Shown in pieces: positions 18,366 to 26,782 of a DNA stretch of 64,000 bases; the first letter of the stretch is position 1; every line of letters begins with the position of its first letter. Below the pieces are notes generated by a model, which made no database searches, was not told the origin of the DNA, and saw only the letters and a program-made list of their open reading frames with translations. Source of the stretch: Salipaludibacillus agaradhaerens (lineage in GTDB: Bacteria > Bacillota > Bacilli > Bacillales > Salisediminibacteriaceae); NCBI RefSeq assembly GCF_002019735.1, contig NZ_KV917378.1, positions 1,452,869 to 1,516,868 on the forward strand. Direction: 5' to 3'. The position numbers were made by a program, and so were the translations under genes.

Positions 18366-19763
18366 ATGGCCACTAAAAAAGTAAAAATAGGGATTATCAT
18401 CACAAGTGTGATTATCCTTAGCATCGCAGGCCTCATTGGCTATTCCCTTCTTACGTCCGCAGAGGCTAAATTGGCAAATGCTATTAAGGGGCTCTTTACT
18501 GAAGATACTGTCCAAATTGATAGTGAATTTGATATTAGTCTTACGTCTGATGCTAGTTCGGAAGATTGGTCTCTTTACGGTGATGAGGAAATGATTTTCG
18601 ACTTAGTAACCGATCTATTTGATGATATATCTGGTACAGGAACGCTTATATTAGATAATGAAAATCATGTTTTAGAGTTAACAAGTGATTTGCATTTAAC
18701 GAGTGATTTACATGGGGAAGATATTTTATTCACGATGCCATTCCATCTTTACATTGATGAAATTGAAGATGAAATGGCTATCGATTTGGACCCATATGTA
18801 GCATTTATGCCAGAAATGATAGACACCTTCTCGTATCAAATTATTCCTAACGTCCCTATGGTCCAAGAAGAATTATATTTATTTGGAAATAATGAGGAGA
18901 TGGGGGACTTTTTCTCGGCCGAGTTCAATCCTCTTTTTATGCCTATTTTTGAAGAGTATTTTGAAGAAACGCAATTGACACAAAATGTTACTTTAGAAGA
19001 AAGCTTCTTTCACAGTGATGAGACAACACAACAACTTAATGAATTTATGATCGGTCACACACTAGACTATATTTCAGAGCATCATGACACAGGTTTTATC
19101 ACTGTGGAAGATGACTGGTTATATACCGATTTAGAATTTGATCTTCTAATTGAAGCAGAACTTGCCACATTAGAAGCTGTAAAAGAAGATGCCGATATGA
19201 CAGCCATTTACGAAGATGTTACAGAAAAAAGTGTTACCGAAGGGATTGAGCAACTAGAAAATGCCGTAGATGAAGATATAACCGGGACTATTTCCGCAGG
19301 TTTTCTGCTCGAAGACGGCTTAATTATCGAAAATTCACTCACCTTTTCATTTGAATTTGAAGAAGAAGGCATACACTATAACTTAGAAGCTTCATTCTCA
19401 AACGTCTTCACGTATAATCAAGATCCCGAGTTTACTTTTTATAATGAAGAGCGCCATTCTGTCTCCCATGACATATTCTCAGATTTAGGATTAGATTTAG
19501 AGCAAGCATTCGATGACTATATCGCGAGTATCGCCGCGTTATTGTATGGTGATCAAGAAGAAGCCGCTCTTGATGAGAATAATGAGGTAAATGACGGACA
19601 ACTGACAGAAGATGATTTATGGCTTATCTCGTTGATTGAAGAACGGTTAATTACCCATGAAGATGCAGGAATGGACGCGGAATCGTTCTATTTATTTGTA
19701 GTCGATTTGGAAGACCACGGGTTAGTAAAAAACGGTACATCAGACTATTACATCCCTGAGTAA
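18366..19763 (+). CDS. Unrecognised, very acidic membrane-anchored protein
   Basis: Not recognised. After a short basic start (MATKKVKIG) comes one hydrophobic helix (IIITSVIILSIAGLIGYSLL), then about 440 residues extremely rich in Asp and Glu and nearly free of Cys. The topology suggests a single-pass protein with its body outside the membrane. The surface charge is as expected for an extracytoplasmic protein of a salt- or alkali-adapted bacterium. The start is set at 18366 because AAGGATG lies ten bases upstream; an ATG at 18354 sits inside that ribosome site. It may be a lipid- or wall-related domain protein, but no motif supports a function. Confidence 0.7.
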   Translation: MATKKVKIGIIITSVIILSIAGLIGYSLLTSAEAKLANAIKGLFTEDTVQIDSEFDISLTSDASSEDWSLYGDEEMIFDLVTDLFDDISGTGTLILDNENHVLELTSDLHLTSDLHGEDILFTMPFHLYIDEIEDEMAIDLDPYVAFMPEMIDTFSYQIIPNVPMVQEELYLFGNNEEMGDFFSAEFNPLFMPIFEEYFEETQLTQNVTLEESFFHSDETTQQLNEFMIGHTLDYISEHHDTGFITVEDDWLYTDLEFDLLIEAELATLEAVKEDADMTAIYEDVTEKSVTEGIEQLENAVDEDITGTISAGFLLEDGLIIENSLTFSFEFEEEGIHYNLEASFSNVFTYNQDPEFTFYNEERHSVSHDIFSDLGLDLEQAFDDYIASIAALLYGDQEEAALDENNEVNDGQLTEDDLWLISLIEERLITHEDAGMDAESFYLFVVDLEDHGLVKNGTSDYYIPE

Positions 19764-19804
19764 CACAATAGATTGACACATTGAAACAGAACCCCGTGAA
19801 TATA

Positions 19805-19834
19805 AATGGCCCTCACAGTTGTGAGAGCCATTTT
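19805..19834 (+). terminator. Terminator of the acidic protein gene
   Basis: AATGGCCCTCACA pairs with TGTGAGAGCCATT (two-base loop plus one mismatch) followed by TTT. Confidence 0.75.
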
Positions 19835-19937
19835 CCATATCAAAAATTATTATTCTCACAATGCTTCATTTGATCTGTTTAATAATTCAAATCGACATAT
19901 TCCATAGCCTGTCTATTTTACGAGAATTAATAACTTG

Positions 19938-21041
19938 TTATCTTAATGCTTTCGGAATATAGATACAAAACGGATCACTTTCCAAATAGTCACCTGTCAT
20001 TGCATAAGCGCGAGAGCGGGAGCCGCCACACACGTAACGAAATTCGCAAGTCCCGCATTTCCCTTTATAGTTATCAGGTGTTCGAAGCTGTTTTAATATG
20101 GGAGATTCTCGATAAATCTCTGCAATCGGGGTGTCCCGTACATTCCCACATTTCACGGGCAATAGTCCACTTGGATAAACATCTCCAATATGTGAAATAA
20201 ATACAAACCCGTTTCCATCATTAACCCCTTTTGGCGCTCGTCCAAGACCATCGATTTTCCCTGTATGTCCTTCACTTAATACATCTTTATAGCGAATTGA
20301 TTTGTCTCCACTAGTGCTCTCTCTCATTTTTTGTTGAATAACAACACGACGATAATGCTGTGCTGCTGTTGTTTTTATATCAAATGTTGACCGTTTACTT
20401 AATTCGTATAGCCATAGAAACGTTTTTTCATGCTCTACGGGGGCAATCATATCTGATTCCTTTCCTCTGCCAGTCGGCACAAGAAAAAACACACTCCACA
20501 ACACACAACCTAACCTCTCTACTAATGCCGCCATCTCCTCTAACGTCTCATAATTGTACCTTGAGATAACGGTATTAATTTGAATCGGCACATCCAATTC
20601 CTGCAAATACGAGATCGCTTTCATCGTCAATGCAAACGATCCTTCTGTCCCCCTAAAATGATCATGAATCTTCGCTGTAGGCCCATCAAGACTAAAAGCC
20701 CACCTAGCAAGACCTACTTCTTTTGCCCTCTCAATAGCCTGTTTTGTCACATTTTCCGTGGCACTTGGGGTCATAGATAACCGGACACCTTTTTGCGTTG
20801 CATAGTCAGCAAGGGCAAACACATCTGGACGCATTAAGGGGTCTCCTCCACTAAAAACGAGCATCGGATTGTCCATCTCGTAAATTTCATCTATTAATGC
20901 CTTCCCTTCTTCAAATGACAATTCTAAAGGGTGGCGATGGTATTGTGCTTCTGCTCGACAATGAAGGCATTTCAACTCGCAAGCACGCGTCAGTTCCCAT
21001 ATGACAATAAAAGGATTTTGATTAAAGTTGGGTAGTTTCAT
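19938..21041 (-). CDS. Radical SAM/SPASM protein, NirJ-like (TIGR04053 type)
   Basis: A 367-residue radical S-adenosylmethionine enzyme. The first [4Fe-4S] cluster motif CELKCLHC uses Cys21, Cys25 and Cys28. SAM-binding features include VFSGGDPLMRPD, and the C-terminal SPASM domain carries CGTCEFRYVCGGSRSRAYA plus a last Cys in DPFCIYIP. It resembles enzymes of the NirJ/AhbD branch, which modify haem side chains, and the group annotated as TIGR04053. Orphan TIGR04053 proteins have no agreed substrate. AAGGGGG precedes the ATG. It is divergent from the arsR-like gene, with no adjacent haem gene or precursor peptide. Confidence 0.82.
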   Translation of the reverse strand: MKLPNFNQNPFIVIWELTRACELKCLHCRAEAQYHRHPLELSFEEGKALIDEIYEMDNPMLVFSGGDPLMRPDVFALADYATQKGVRLSMTPSATENVTKQAIERAKEVGLARWAFSLDGPTAKIHDHFRGTEGSFALTMKAISYLQELDVPIQINTVISRYNYETLEEMAALVERLGCVLWSVFFLVPTGRGKESDMIAPVEHEKTFLWLYELSKRSTFDIKTTAAQHYRRVVIQQKMRESTSGDKSIRYKDVLSEGHTGKIDGLGRAPKGVNDGNGFVFISHIGDVYPSGLLPVKCGNVRDTPIAEIYRESPILKQLRTPDNYKGKCGTCEFRYVCGGSRSRAYAMTGDYLESDPFCIYIPKALR

Positions 21042-21191
21042 CGTTAACCCCCTTCATTTTCTTCTCTTAATTATTATAGAAGGAGTTCAAGGAATACGAT
21101 GTGAGAGATATCACGATTGCTAAAAATATACCTGCAATTTTTATAATTAATCGCTTGCCAATAATTTTCAAGTGTGGTATCGTTTCCATAA

Positions 21192-21207
21192 ATCAAATAA
21201 ATTTGAT
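21192..21207 (+). promoter_or_regulatory. ArsR-type operator upstream of arsR
   Basis: ATCAAATAAATTTGAT is a perfect inverted repeat (seven-base arms, two-base centre) 14 bases before the arsR-like start codon. It has the ATCAA-N6-TTGAT form typical of ArsR boxes, and a second site of the same length lies before the permease gene. Confidence 0.75.
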
Positions 21208-21221
21208 ATAAGGGTGATGAT

Positions 21222-21539
21222 ATGAACAAGACAATACCAGTTAAAGCCTTACCTGACTTCTCTCTATACGAGAAGCGTTTTAAAGCACTGGCTGATCAAA
21301 AAAGGTTGCATCTTCTTTCGCTTCTCTGTCAACAAGGGGCCACATGTGTGTGTGATTTAACAGAGGTACTAGATCTTCCTCAATCAAAGCTTTCTTATCA
21401 TTTAAAAATTTTGTTAGAGGCAGATTTAATATTAAAAGAAAAAAGAGGAACTTGGAACTATTATACTATTCACTCTGATGTTATTAATCATTTACTTTCA
21501 GAGGAACTCTGCTGTCTTCTACGCCCGGCTGATTCGTGA
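21222..21539 (+). CDS. ArsR-family metalloregulator
   Basis: A 105-residue winged-helix repressor. It shows FKALADQKRLHLLSLLCQQG, then the sensory helix sequence ATCVCDLTEVL (Cys-Val-Cys, the As(III)/metal-binding motif of ArsR proteins) and the recognition segment LPQSKLSYHLKILLEADL. A further Cys pair (ELCCLL) is at the C-terminus. It probably represses itself and the downstream permease through the two ATCAA-N6-TTGAT sites. The metal or metalloid sensed is inferred to be arsenic-like. Confidence 0.88.
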   Translation: MNKTIPVKALPDFSLYEKRFKALADQKRLHLLSLLCQQGATCVCDLTEVLDLPQSKLSYHLKILLEADLILKEKRGTWNYYTIHSDVINHLLSEELCCLLRPADS

Positions 21540-21569
21540 CGGTCACCGGGGTTAATTACTATTCAATAT

Positions 21570-21585
21570 ATCAATTTTTTTTGAT
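21570..21585 (+). promoter_or_regulatory. Second ArsR-type operator, upstream of the permease
   Basis: ATCAATTTTTTTTGAT has the same 16-base span and ATCAA/TTGAT arms as the site before arsR. It lies 57 bases before the permease start, implying the permease has its own regulated promoter. Confidence 0.65.
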
Positions 21586-21626
21586 GTAAAGTTTACAAAC
21601 AAATAATTTTAAAAGGTGAGGTTATT

Positions 21627-22493
21627 ATGGTCGACACATTTATAAGCTTCGCTACACTGGCATTCCAATTGACGGCTCTTTTTGTCATCGTGTCTTTTCT
21701 CATTAATTTATTTCAAAGCTACATACCTTACGATAAAGTTGAGCGAAAGCTGAAAACGTCGCATCCATTAGTTGGCGCAATTATTGCCCTATTATTTGCT
21801 TTCATCACGCCTTTTTGCTCATGCTCCACGATCCCAATCATTGTTAACCTGCTTAAAAACCGCGTAAGATTCGGGATCGTCATGGTGTTTTTATTCGCTT
21901 CACCTGTACTTGATCCAACTATTTTAACAATTATGACAGTAATCATGGGCTGGAAAGTAACCATTATATATATGTTAATTACCGCTACTTTATCGTTAGT
22001 TATTGGACTATCTTTAGAGAAATTCGGGTTTGAGAAAGACGTTAAAAAAGTCATCATGACAGGCTATCAGGCAAAAAATTCTCGCTTTTCGTTTAAGCAC
22101 GCGTGGTTAGACACGTTAACATTAATGAAAAATGTCTATCCTTACTTATTACTCGGTGCTGCAATTGGCGCCGTCATTCATGGACTCGTACCAGCTGAAT
22201 TTATTAGCGCTCATTTCGGCGGAGATGCCCTCTGGCTCATTCCAGTAGCAGCGGTTGTCGGCATTCCTTTATACATCCGCTTATCGAGTATGATTCCTAT
22301 TTCACAAGTTTTAATCATGAATGGCATGGCCCTTGGCCCCGTCATGGCAATGATGATAAGTTCTGCTGGCGCAAGTCTGCCAGAGCTAGTGTTATTAAAA
22401 GCGATCTTCAAGAAAACACTCATCGTCATGTTTGTCATCTCAGTCATCGCCATGTCAACTATTTCAGGTTTTATCTTCTATTTCATTTCTTAG
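21627..22493 (+). CDS. ArsP/DUF318-type permease
   Basis: A 288-residue membrane permease with about eight helices. It bears the signature TPFCSCSTIPI (around residues 63-73) that defines ArsP-like permeases, which export trivalent organoarsenicals, and a second conserved loop VVGIPLYIRLSSMIPI. It sits behind an ArsR-type regulator and its own ArsR-type operator. Substrate is most likely an arsenical or related thiophile; other DUF318 members are untested. The start at 21627 follows AAAAGGTGAGGTTATT. Confidence 0.85.
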   Translation: MVDTFISFATLAFQLTALFVIVSFLINLFQSYIPYDKVERKLKTSHPLVGAIIALLFAFITPFCSCSTIPIIVNLLKNRVRFGIVMVFLFASPVLDPTILTIMTVIMGWKVTIIYMLITATLSLVIGLSLEKFGFEKDVKKVIMTGYQAKNSRFSFKHAWLDTLTLMKNVYPYLLLGAAIGAVIHGLVPAEFISAHFGGDALWLIPVAAVVGIPLYIRLSSMIPISQVLIMNGMALGPVMAMMISSAGASLPELVLLKAIFKKTLIVMFVISVIAMSTISGFIFYFIS

Positions 22494-22530
22494 CATAAAA
22501 AATCCTATGATAAAAAGGAGGTGACACCCT

Positions 22531-22650
22531 ATGAAAAAATAGTTTAAAGCTTTAACTTCTACTAGTAAAAAATCTAAAACAACGACTTGTTGTCAAGTGA
22601 AAATAACAGCAGACACTGTTAATAACTCCTCCTGTTCTAAAGAAAATTAA
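22531..22650 (+). pseudogene. Small Cys-pair protein gene with in-frame amber stop at codon 4
   Basis: An ideal AAAAAGGAGGTGACACCCT ribosome site precedes ATG AAA AAA TAG. The same frame then stays open for 35 codons to TAA, reading FKALTSTSKKSKTTTCCQVK then ITADTVNNSSCSKEN. The lysine/threonine-rich start, Cys-Cys pair and later Cys look like a small thiol protein such as those accompanying arsenic or metal permeases. It follows the ArsP-like gene by 37 bases. Either the gene is dead through one nonsense change, or the TAG is read through, or there is a sequencing error. Confidence 0.5.
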
Positions 22651-22694
22651 TCTACTACTTAGCTAAATGAAAGTCATAAATTCAAATCATGACT

Positions 22695-22800
22695 ATGACT
22701 GTCTCATTTCAGCCGGATGGTTGTCTACGATAAAATTAATACTTATTGTATATTAGGCGTGTTATTGCTTTAAAAACATCATTATTCACTCGACTTAGCT
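22695..22800 (+). repeat. Family B intergenic repeat (3' part)
   Basis: Contains CTCATTTCAGCCGGATGG, GATAAAATTAATACTTATTG, TATTAGGCGTGTTATTGC and TTTAAAAACATCATTA. The last two blocks recur at 30340-30395 and 40435-40480. Confidence 0.6.
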
Positions 22801-22837
22801 GTGTTACAATTTAATTATTAAACTGGGAAAGGATGGT

Positions 22838-23026
22838 ATGATGGGTTGGATACTAGGAATCGGGATAGGTGCTGTGACTCTGTTTTGGCTTGCCGCTGAG
22901 CTTGCAGTTGTGGAGGAAAAAGGCCGAGGAAGCCGTGCTTTTTTTAAGAGCGTTAAACGTTCCTTATATGTCATCACACCACTTTTTATTGTAGCAGGCG
23001 CCCTTTATTACCTGTTTTTCAATTAG
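22838..23026 (+). CDS. Small two-helix membrane protein
   Basis: Not recognised. The 62 residues hold two hydrophobic helices (about 3-24 and 43-61) separated by a basic loop VEEKGRGSRAFFKSVKRS, a common layout of small Bacillus membrane proteins. AAAGGATGGT precedes the ATG-ATG start. A hairpin at 23038-23071 followed by TTTTAG ends the transcript. Confidence 0.65.
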   Translation: MMGWILGIGIGAVTLFWLAAELAVVEEKGRGSRAFFKSVKRSLYVITPLFIVAGALYYLFFN

Positions 23027-23037
23027 ATATAACGTTT

Positions 23038-23071
23038 GACATGTTGTTTGACAATAAATAACATGTCTTTT
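23038..23071 (+). terminator. Terminator of the small membrane protein gene
   Basis: GACATGTT pairs with AACATGTC followed by TTTTAG, 12 bases after the stop codon. The rest of the gap to 23328 holds no recognised feature beyond the next gene's promoter region. Confidence 0.65.
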
Positions 23072-23328
23072 AGTATGCAAATGTGTTTCGCAAAGTAAAC
23101 GAACTACCCCTCGATATTTCATGACCACCGCTCATTTATTATCCCCCCTCTCCCTTTGCTGAGAGCAATTAACTCTTACAATTACAATAGACAAGAAAAA
23201 AGATATATGCTAAACTATTTAAGAACACATGTTCCCATATTTATCTTTATAGCCTATACTCCCTTGAATTAAACAACTCGAAAGCCCGATTGCTGTTTAC
23301 CATTACATACCAAAAAGGAGCTAATCTC

Positions 23329-23727
23329 ATGAACTTATCACTTATTCAAAGTACACGAACTAACAATTTTAATGATGATCTCGTATTGCAAAAAATAACT
23401 GAGCTATGGAAAGCCGCTAGTTCTAAGCTAGCTGATCATCATGATTCCCTATACGGACTATATCATGATTATGAGAGTGACTATAAAGGGGACTATACAT
23501 TGAGTGTCGCAATTAAAACGACAGAGGAAGCGGCTGATTTATCACTTTCAGAAAATGAAAAATATGAGATTTTTAACGTCGATACAACTGATGAACAAGG
23601 CGTTTTTAAGGCGTGGCAAAAAATTTGGCATCTAGAAGAATCAGGTGAATTAAAACGAGCTTACTCCTATGATTATGAAGAATACCAAGTAAATGGCGAC
23701 ATTAACATTTATATTGCTATAAAATAA
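23329..23727 (+). CDS. GyrI-like/effector-binding domain protein
   Basis: A 132-residue soluble protein resembling the integron-associated or AraC effector-binding (GyrI-like) fold of B. subtilis YdeE: alternating strands (GDYTLSVAIKT, KYEIFNVDT, DINIYIAIK) and one long helix with AWQKIW. No DNA-binding domain is attached. Such proteins usually bind a small hydrophobic or cationic ligand. The start is set at 23329 by AAAGGAGCTAATCTC; the longer frame adds 13 unsupported residues. Confidence 0.68.
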   Translation: MNLSLIQSTRTNNFNDDLVLQKITELWKAASSKLADHHDSLYGLYHDYESDYKGDYTLSVAIKTTEEAADLSLSENEKYEIFNVDTTDEQGVFKAWQKIWHLEESGELKRAYSYDYEEYQVNGDINIYIAIK

Positions 23728-23739
23728 ATGATTGAAGTA

Positions 23740-23812
23740 TCGAGAAATCAGGTGGCGTCTCGACGTCACCTGATTAATAATTCTCATGTAGACTACGCGT
23801 TGAGTTGAAGAG
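23740..23812 (+). repeat. Family C hairpin repeat, copy 1
   Basis: CGAGAAATCAGGTGGCGT, then its complement ACGTCACCTGATT, then GTAGACTACGCGTTGAG. A diverged second copy is at 49664-49735. It may also act as a terminator for the preceding gene. Confidence 0.55.
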
Positions 23813-23842
23813 AAGATCCTAACCCTTAAAACAGAATTAAGA

Positions 23843-24307
23843 TTAATAATGTCGATACCATGAGATGATGTAAGTTAATAACTGGGTTAAAGGCAATAAG
23901 AGAAAAATTATAATCGGATAAAATGGGATTGTCTCTGATACAATTGGATAAAAAAGCAACAGAGCACAAATGATCGGCGTGGCCCACATTAAACTAATAT
24001 AAGATGCCCGACAAGCTCGATTCGTTAATTCAGTCTCCCGTTCATCTTTTTCGTTAAATTCCTCAGGCAGTAACAAGGCTTTCGACCATTCCTCTTTCTT
24101 ACGCTTTCGAAGACGGACAAAAGTCGTCACACCACCTAAACAAACAAAGGCAAGCAACGGATTAAGATTTATCTCAAACATCGTCGTATCTCCAGCACTA
24201 GGATTGAACTGCGATATATCCACCATTGCTAAATAGAATTCACTCATGACCCACCCAAATAATACTACTAACGTCATAGTGATGGCTATATGGCGAAAGA
24301 TACTCAT
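23843..24307 (-). CDS. Four-helix membrane protein paired with an XRE regulator
   Basis: A 154-residue protein with four hydrophobic segments and a cytoplasmic loop rich in charge (RLRKRKKEEWSKALLLPEEFNEKDERE). The DERE-containing loop is typical of DUF2178-like membrane proteins partnered with small HTH regulators. Its start codon overlaps the regulator's stop by four bases, so the two are translationally coupled. Function unknown. Confidence 0.7.
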   Translation of the reverse strand: MSIFRHIAITMTLVVLFGWVMSEFYLAMVDISQFNPSAGDTTMFEINLNPLLAFVCLGGVTTFVRLRKRKKEEWSKALLLPEEFNEKDERETELTNRACRASYISLMWATPIICALLLFYPIVSETIPFYPIIIFLLLPLTQLLTYIISWYRHY

Positions 24308-24513
24308 GTTTCATCCTCCTCCTTTATAAAAAAAATATCTTCAATAGCTAAGTCAAAGGCTTTAGCTATATTCATAGCTAGCATTAACGATGGGATATAA
24401 CTCCCTTTTTCTAATGCTACAATTGTTTGTCTCGTCACATTGACTCTTTCGGCTAAAGCACTTTGCGTCATCCCATGTTTTGCACGTAATTCTTTCACGT
24501 TATTTATTAACAC
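24304..24513 (-). CDS. Small XRE (Cro/CI) transcriptional regulator
   Basis: A 69-residue protein that is almost wholly a helix-turn-helix: KHGMTQSALAERVNVTRQTI, then ALEKGSYIPSLMLAMNIAKA and an acidic tail. This is the YgzD-like type found in two-gene units with a membrane protein. Two identical-core palindromes flank its promoter, so it very probably controls its own operon. A GGAGGAGG ribosome site precedes the ATG. Confidence 0.88.
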   Translation of the reverse strand: MLINNVKELRAKHGMTQSALAERVNVTRQTIVALEKGSYIPSLMLAMNIAKAFDLAIEDIFFIKEEDET

Positions 24514-24535
24514 ATGAATCCTTCCTCCTCCAAAA

Positions 24536-24599
24536 TGTAAAGTCTACTTTACAGATATATTGTAAAACAAACTATACATTTTGTAAAGTTAACTTTACA
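24536..24599 (-). promoter_or_regulatory. Promoter with twin palindromic operators for the XRE pair
   Basis: Two 18-base palindromes, TGTAAAGTCTACTTTACA (24536-24553) and TGTAAAGTTAACTTTACA (24582-24599), differ only in the centre. Between and within them, on the minus strand, are -35 TTTACA (24582-24587), a 17-base spacer and -10 TACAAT (24559-24564). One operator overlaps the -35 and the other lies at the transcription start, a classic repressor arrangement. Confidence 0.8.
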
Positions 24600-24701
24600 C
24601 AACTAAAAAAGATGCCATTATCTCTAATTGATAAAAGCATCTCAAAATGTTAGATTTCAGATGATATTAGCCTTATGATCCTGTCATGTTTTACGATCTA
24701 G

Positions 24702-25973
24702 TTATTTAATTGCAGGACGATAATCTAGTGTTTTTTTACTGGCTTTTGTGGCTAACTTCTCCGCAATAATAGGTTTCGCTTCATCCAGCCATGGTCGAGC
24801 ATCTGGTCCCATCTTAAATAGTTTATTGTTTTCATGGGTTGCTATACCTTTTAACTCTCCATAAATCGGATAGTCCCCTGCTAACTTATCATAGACGCTC
24901 TCTCTCGCTGGTAGCAGGTATTGGGGATAGGGATTATTCTCGTCTGGTGCCACAGCATCAACTAATGTGTCTGATGCGGCAATAACATTAGCTAGCTCAA
25001 TAGCTACTTCCTGTTTATCTTCATCAGTGATTGCTGAATTTATGCCGACCACATCACCATAAAATACTGGGATATCTGTCGTATTTGATAAAGATATTGT
25101 TTTGAAATTAACGTCATTAGCAAAATCACCCATGGATGACATAGCTTCTGTGTAACCAATATAAGCTTTGCCATAGCCTTCTTCAAACCATTTAGCTCGG
25201 ATATAGGGATCATTATTGTCTGGCCAATAATTTGACTGTTGCGCTCCTGCCATTCGTTGTAACATGACAAGACTCTTCAACGCACTTCTGTTTAAGTGAG
25301 TTAATTCTGGTAAAACGTCATAGTCCGTATAGACGCCTGTTGTATCAAGGAGCGCATCAAGATACATAAGAACTTTCGTTGTACTACCTGACATGTCTAT
25401 TAACAGACCTTCACCATGCTCTGGAATAATGCCACTAGATTGTCTAGGCCCAACCTTCTGATATAACTCAGGAACTGATGACACTTCTGACAGGGATGAA
25501 TCATCTGCTCTTGTGTATAACAAGTTCGTGCACACGATCTGTGGAATTGCATAAACATGATCATTAACTGTGACGCCATCTAATGCGAATGATAAAATAT
25601 CTGAACTTTCATCAATCTCATCATGTGTAAGTGGCATCAAATAGTCTTCCTCAATAAAATGAGAAAGGTATATCGCATCAAAAACAAACACATCTAAATC
25701 CTCATATGGATCCGAAGAATATCCATCCCAATCTACAAAATTCAATGCCACATCTGGTTGAACGGTAGCCCATTCTTCGGCAACCGCCTTTTCGAACCTT
25801 TCCAAATCTGGCACATAAGGATATAAAGCTACAGTCAATGAATCTAACTCTTCCGTTTCTGTAAGTTGGCCATCTCCGTAAACGTGACTCGAATAGCTAA
25901 AAATACTTGTGAAAACGAGTATACTCATGATGGAAGCTATTTTTCCCTTTATAGATAAAAGCCTGTTCATCAT
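24702..25973 (-). CDS. bcmE: Thiaminase I (bacimethrin cluster BcmE)
   Basis: Secreted enzyme that exchanges the thiazole of thiamine for another base and, run in reverse with a pyrimidine analogue, yields thiamine antivitamins. A signal peptide (MMNRLLSIKGKIASIMSILV...) leads into a family-1 binding-protein-like fold. Thiaminase I blocks DLDVFVFDAIYLS, YAIPQIVCTNLLYTR and AYIGYTEAM are present. Catalytic Cys148 and Glu276 are 128 residues apart, exactly as Cys113 and Glu241 in the B. thiaminolyticus enzyme. Last gene of a five-gene operon behind a TPP riboswitch. The second Met (25970) is an equally good start given GGAGGATAT. Confidence 0.92.
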   Translation of the reverse strand: MMNRLLSIKGKIASIMSILVFTSIFSYSSHVYGDGQLTETEELDSLTVALYPYVPDLERFEKAVAEEWATVQPDVALNFVDWDGYSSDPYEDLDVFVFDAIYLSHFIEEDYLMPLTHDEIDESSDILSFALDGVTVNDHVYAIPQIVCTNLLYTRADDSSLSEVSSVPELYQKVGPRQSSGIIPEHGEGLLIDMSGSTTKVLMYLDALLDTTGVYTDYDVLPELTHLNRSALKSLVMLQRMAGAQQSNYWPDNNDPYIRAKWFEEGYGKAYIGYTEAMSSMGDFANDVNFKTISLSNTTDIPVFYGDVVGINSAITDEDKQEVAIELANVIAASDTLVDAVAPDENNPYPQYLLPARESVYDKLAGDYPIYGELKGIATHENNKLFKMGPDARPWLDEAKPIIAEKLATKASKKTLDYRPAIK

Positions 25974-26002
25974 ATATCCTCCTTTAAATTTACATCTATT
26001 AG

Positions 26003-26770
26003 CTACATGTCCGTTTTCTTCGCTTTAAAAATAATAAAGGGGGCTTGATCTTTTTCATCTCCCCATTCTGTGACATTGTATTTCTGTTTAGCCTGTTCCA
26101 CTTTCCTAGCTGTGAGCGTCTCAATCGTCGGTTCACATGTACCAATTTCGCTAAATCTCGCCTCCTCTAAAACTGACATGTAAAACTCTCGTGTCCAATA
26201 ATAGTCATCTAGAACTAAGTCAGGCCTATTTAAAATATGCAAAAATTGTTGTTTCTTATCACCGTTTTTATAGGTCTTGCCTTTTACACCATTTCTAAAT
26301 GTTGAGAATTCATAGCCGATCGCATTTGGGTTAGAATCTAAAATCAGTAATTTTCCAGAAGGTTTTAAAACTCTGTAAATTTCTTTAATGACGTTTCCTA
26401 TCCGCTCTTCACTCGATATATTTATAAACACAAAGCAAATGATCACAATATCCATTGAGTTATCCTGTAAAAAACTTAAATTATCATTGGCTATAAGCCG
26501 GTAATCAATATTTTCTTTATGGCGATAATTTTTTGCAATGTCTACCATACCTTTAGACTCATCTACAGCTACGATTTGGTAATTTTCGTTAAGTCCAGCT
26601 AATCGTTCAGCTACTTTCCCTGGCCCACATCCATAATCAAGTATATGATGGGCTTGGCTGCTTTCTTTTATTTCGTCGAATAATACTTGAAACCCTAATA
26701 TATCTTCAAGCATGTCATTATAGTCATTAAATTTTTCCGTGACATCTGATGATTTCCATGACGTCCCCAT
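26003..26770 (-). CDS. bcmC: SAM-dependent O-methyltransferase (bacimethrin cluster BcmC)
   Basis: Class I methyltransferase of 255 residues with SAM motif I ILDYGCGPGKVAERL (near residue 43), an acidic motif II residue in VAVDESKGMV, and motif III DIVIICFVFINIS. In the characterised Clostridium botulinum pathway the corresponding enzyme methylates the pyrimidine 2-oxygen of hydroxymethylcytosine to give bacimethrin. TAGGAGGATGAGATC precedes the ATG; the gene follows bcmA by 12 bases and precedes thiaminase I by about 30. The role is assigned from context plus class; the sequence alone shows only a methyltransferase. Confidence 0.82.
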   Translation of the reverse strand: MGTSWKSSDVTEKFNDYNDMLEDILGFQVLFDEIKESSQAHHILDYGCGPGKVAERLAGLNENYQIVAVDESKGMVDIAKNYRHKENIDYRLIANDNLSFLQDNSMDIVIICFVFINISSEERIGNVIKEIYRVLKPSGKLLILDSNPNAIGYEFSTFRNGVKGKTYKNGDKKQQFLHILNRPDLVLDDYYWTREFYMSVLEEARFSEIGTCEPTIETLTARKVEQAKQKYNVTEWGDEKDQAPFIIFKAKKTDM

Positions 26771-26782
26771 GATCTCATCCTC

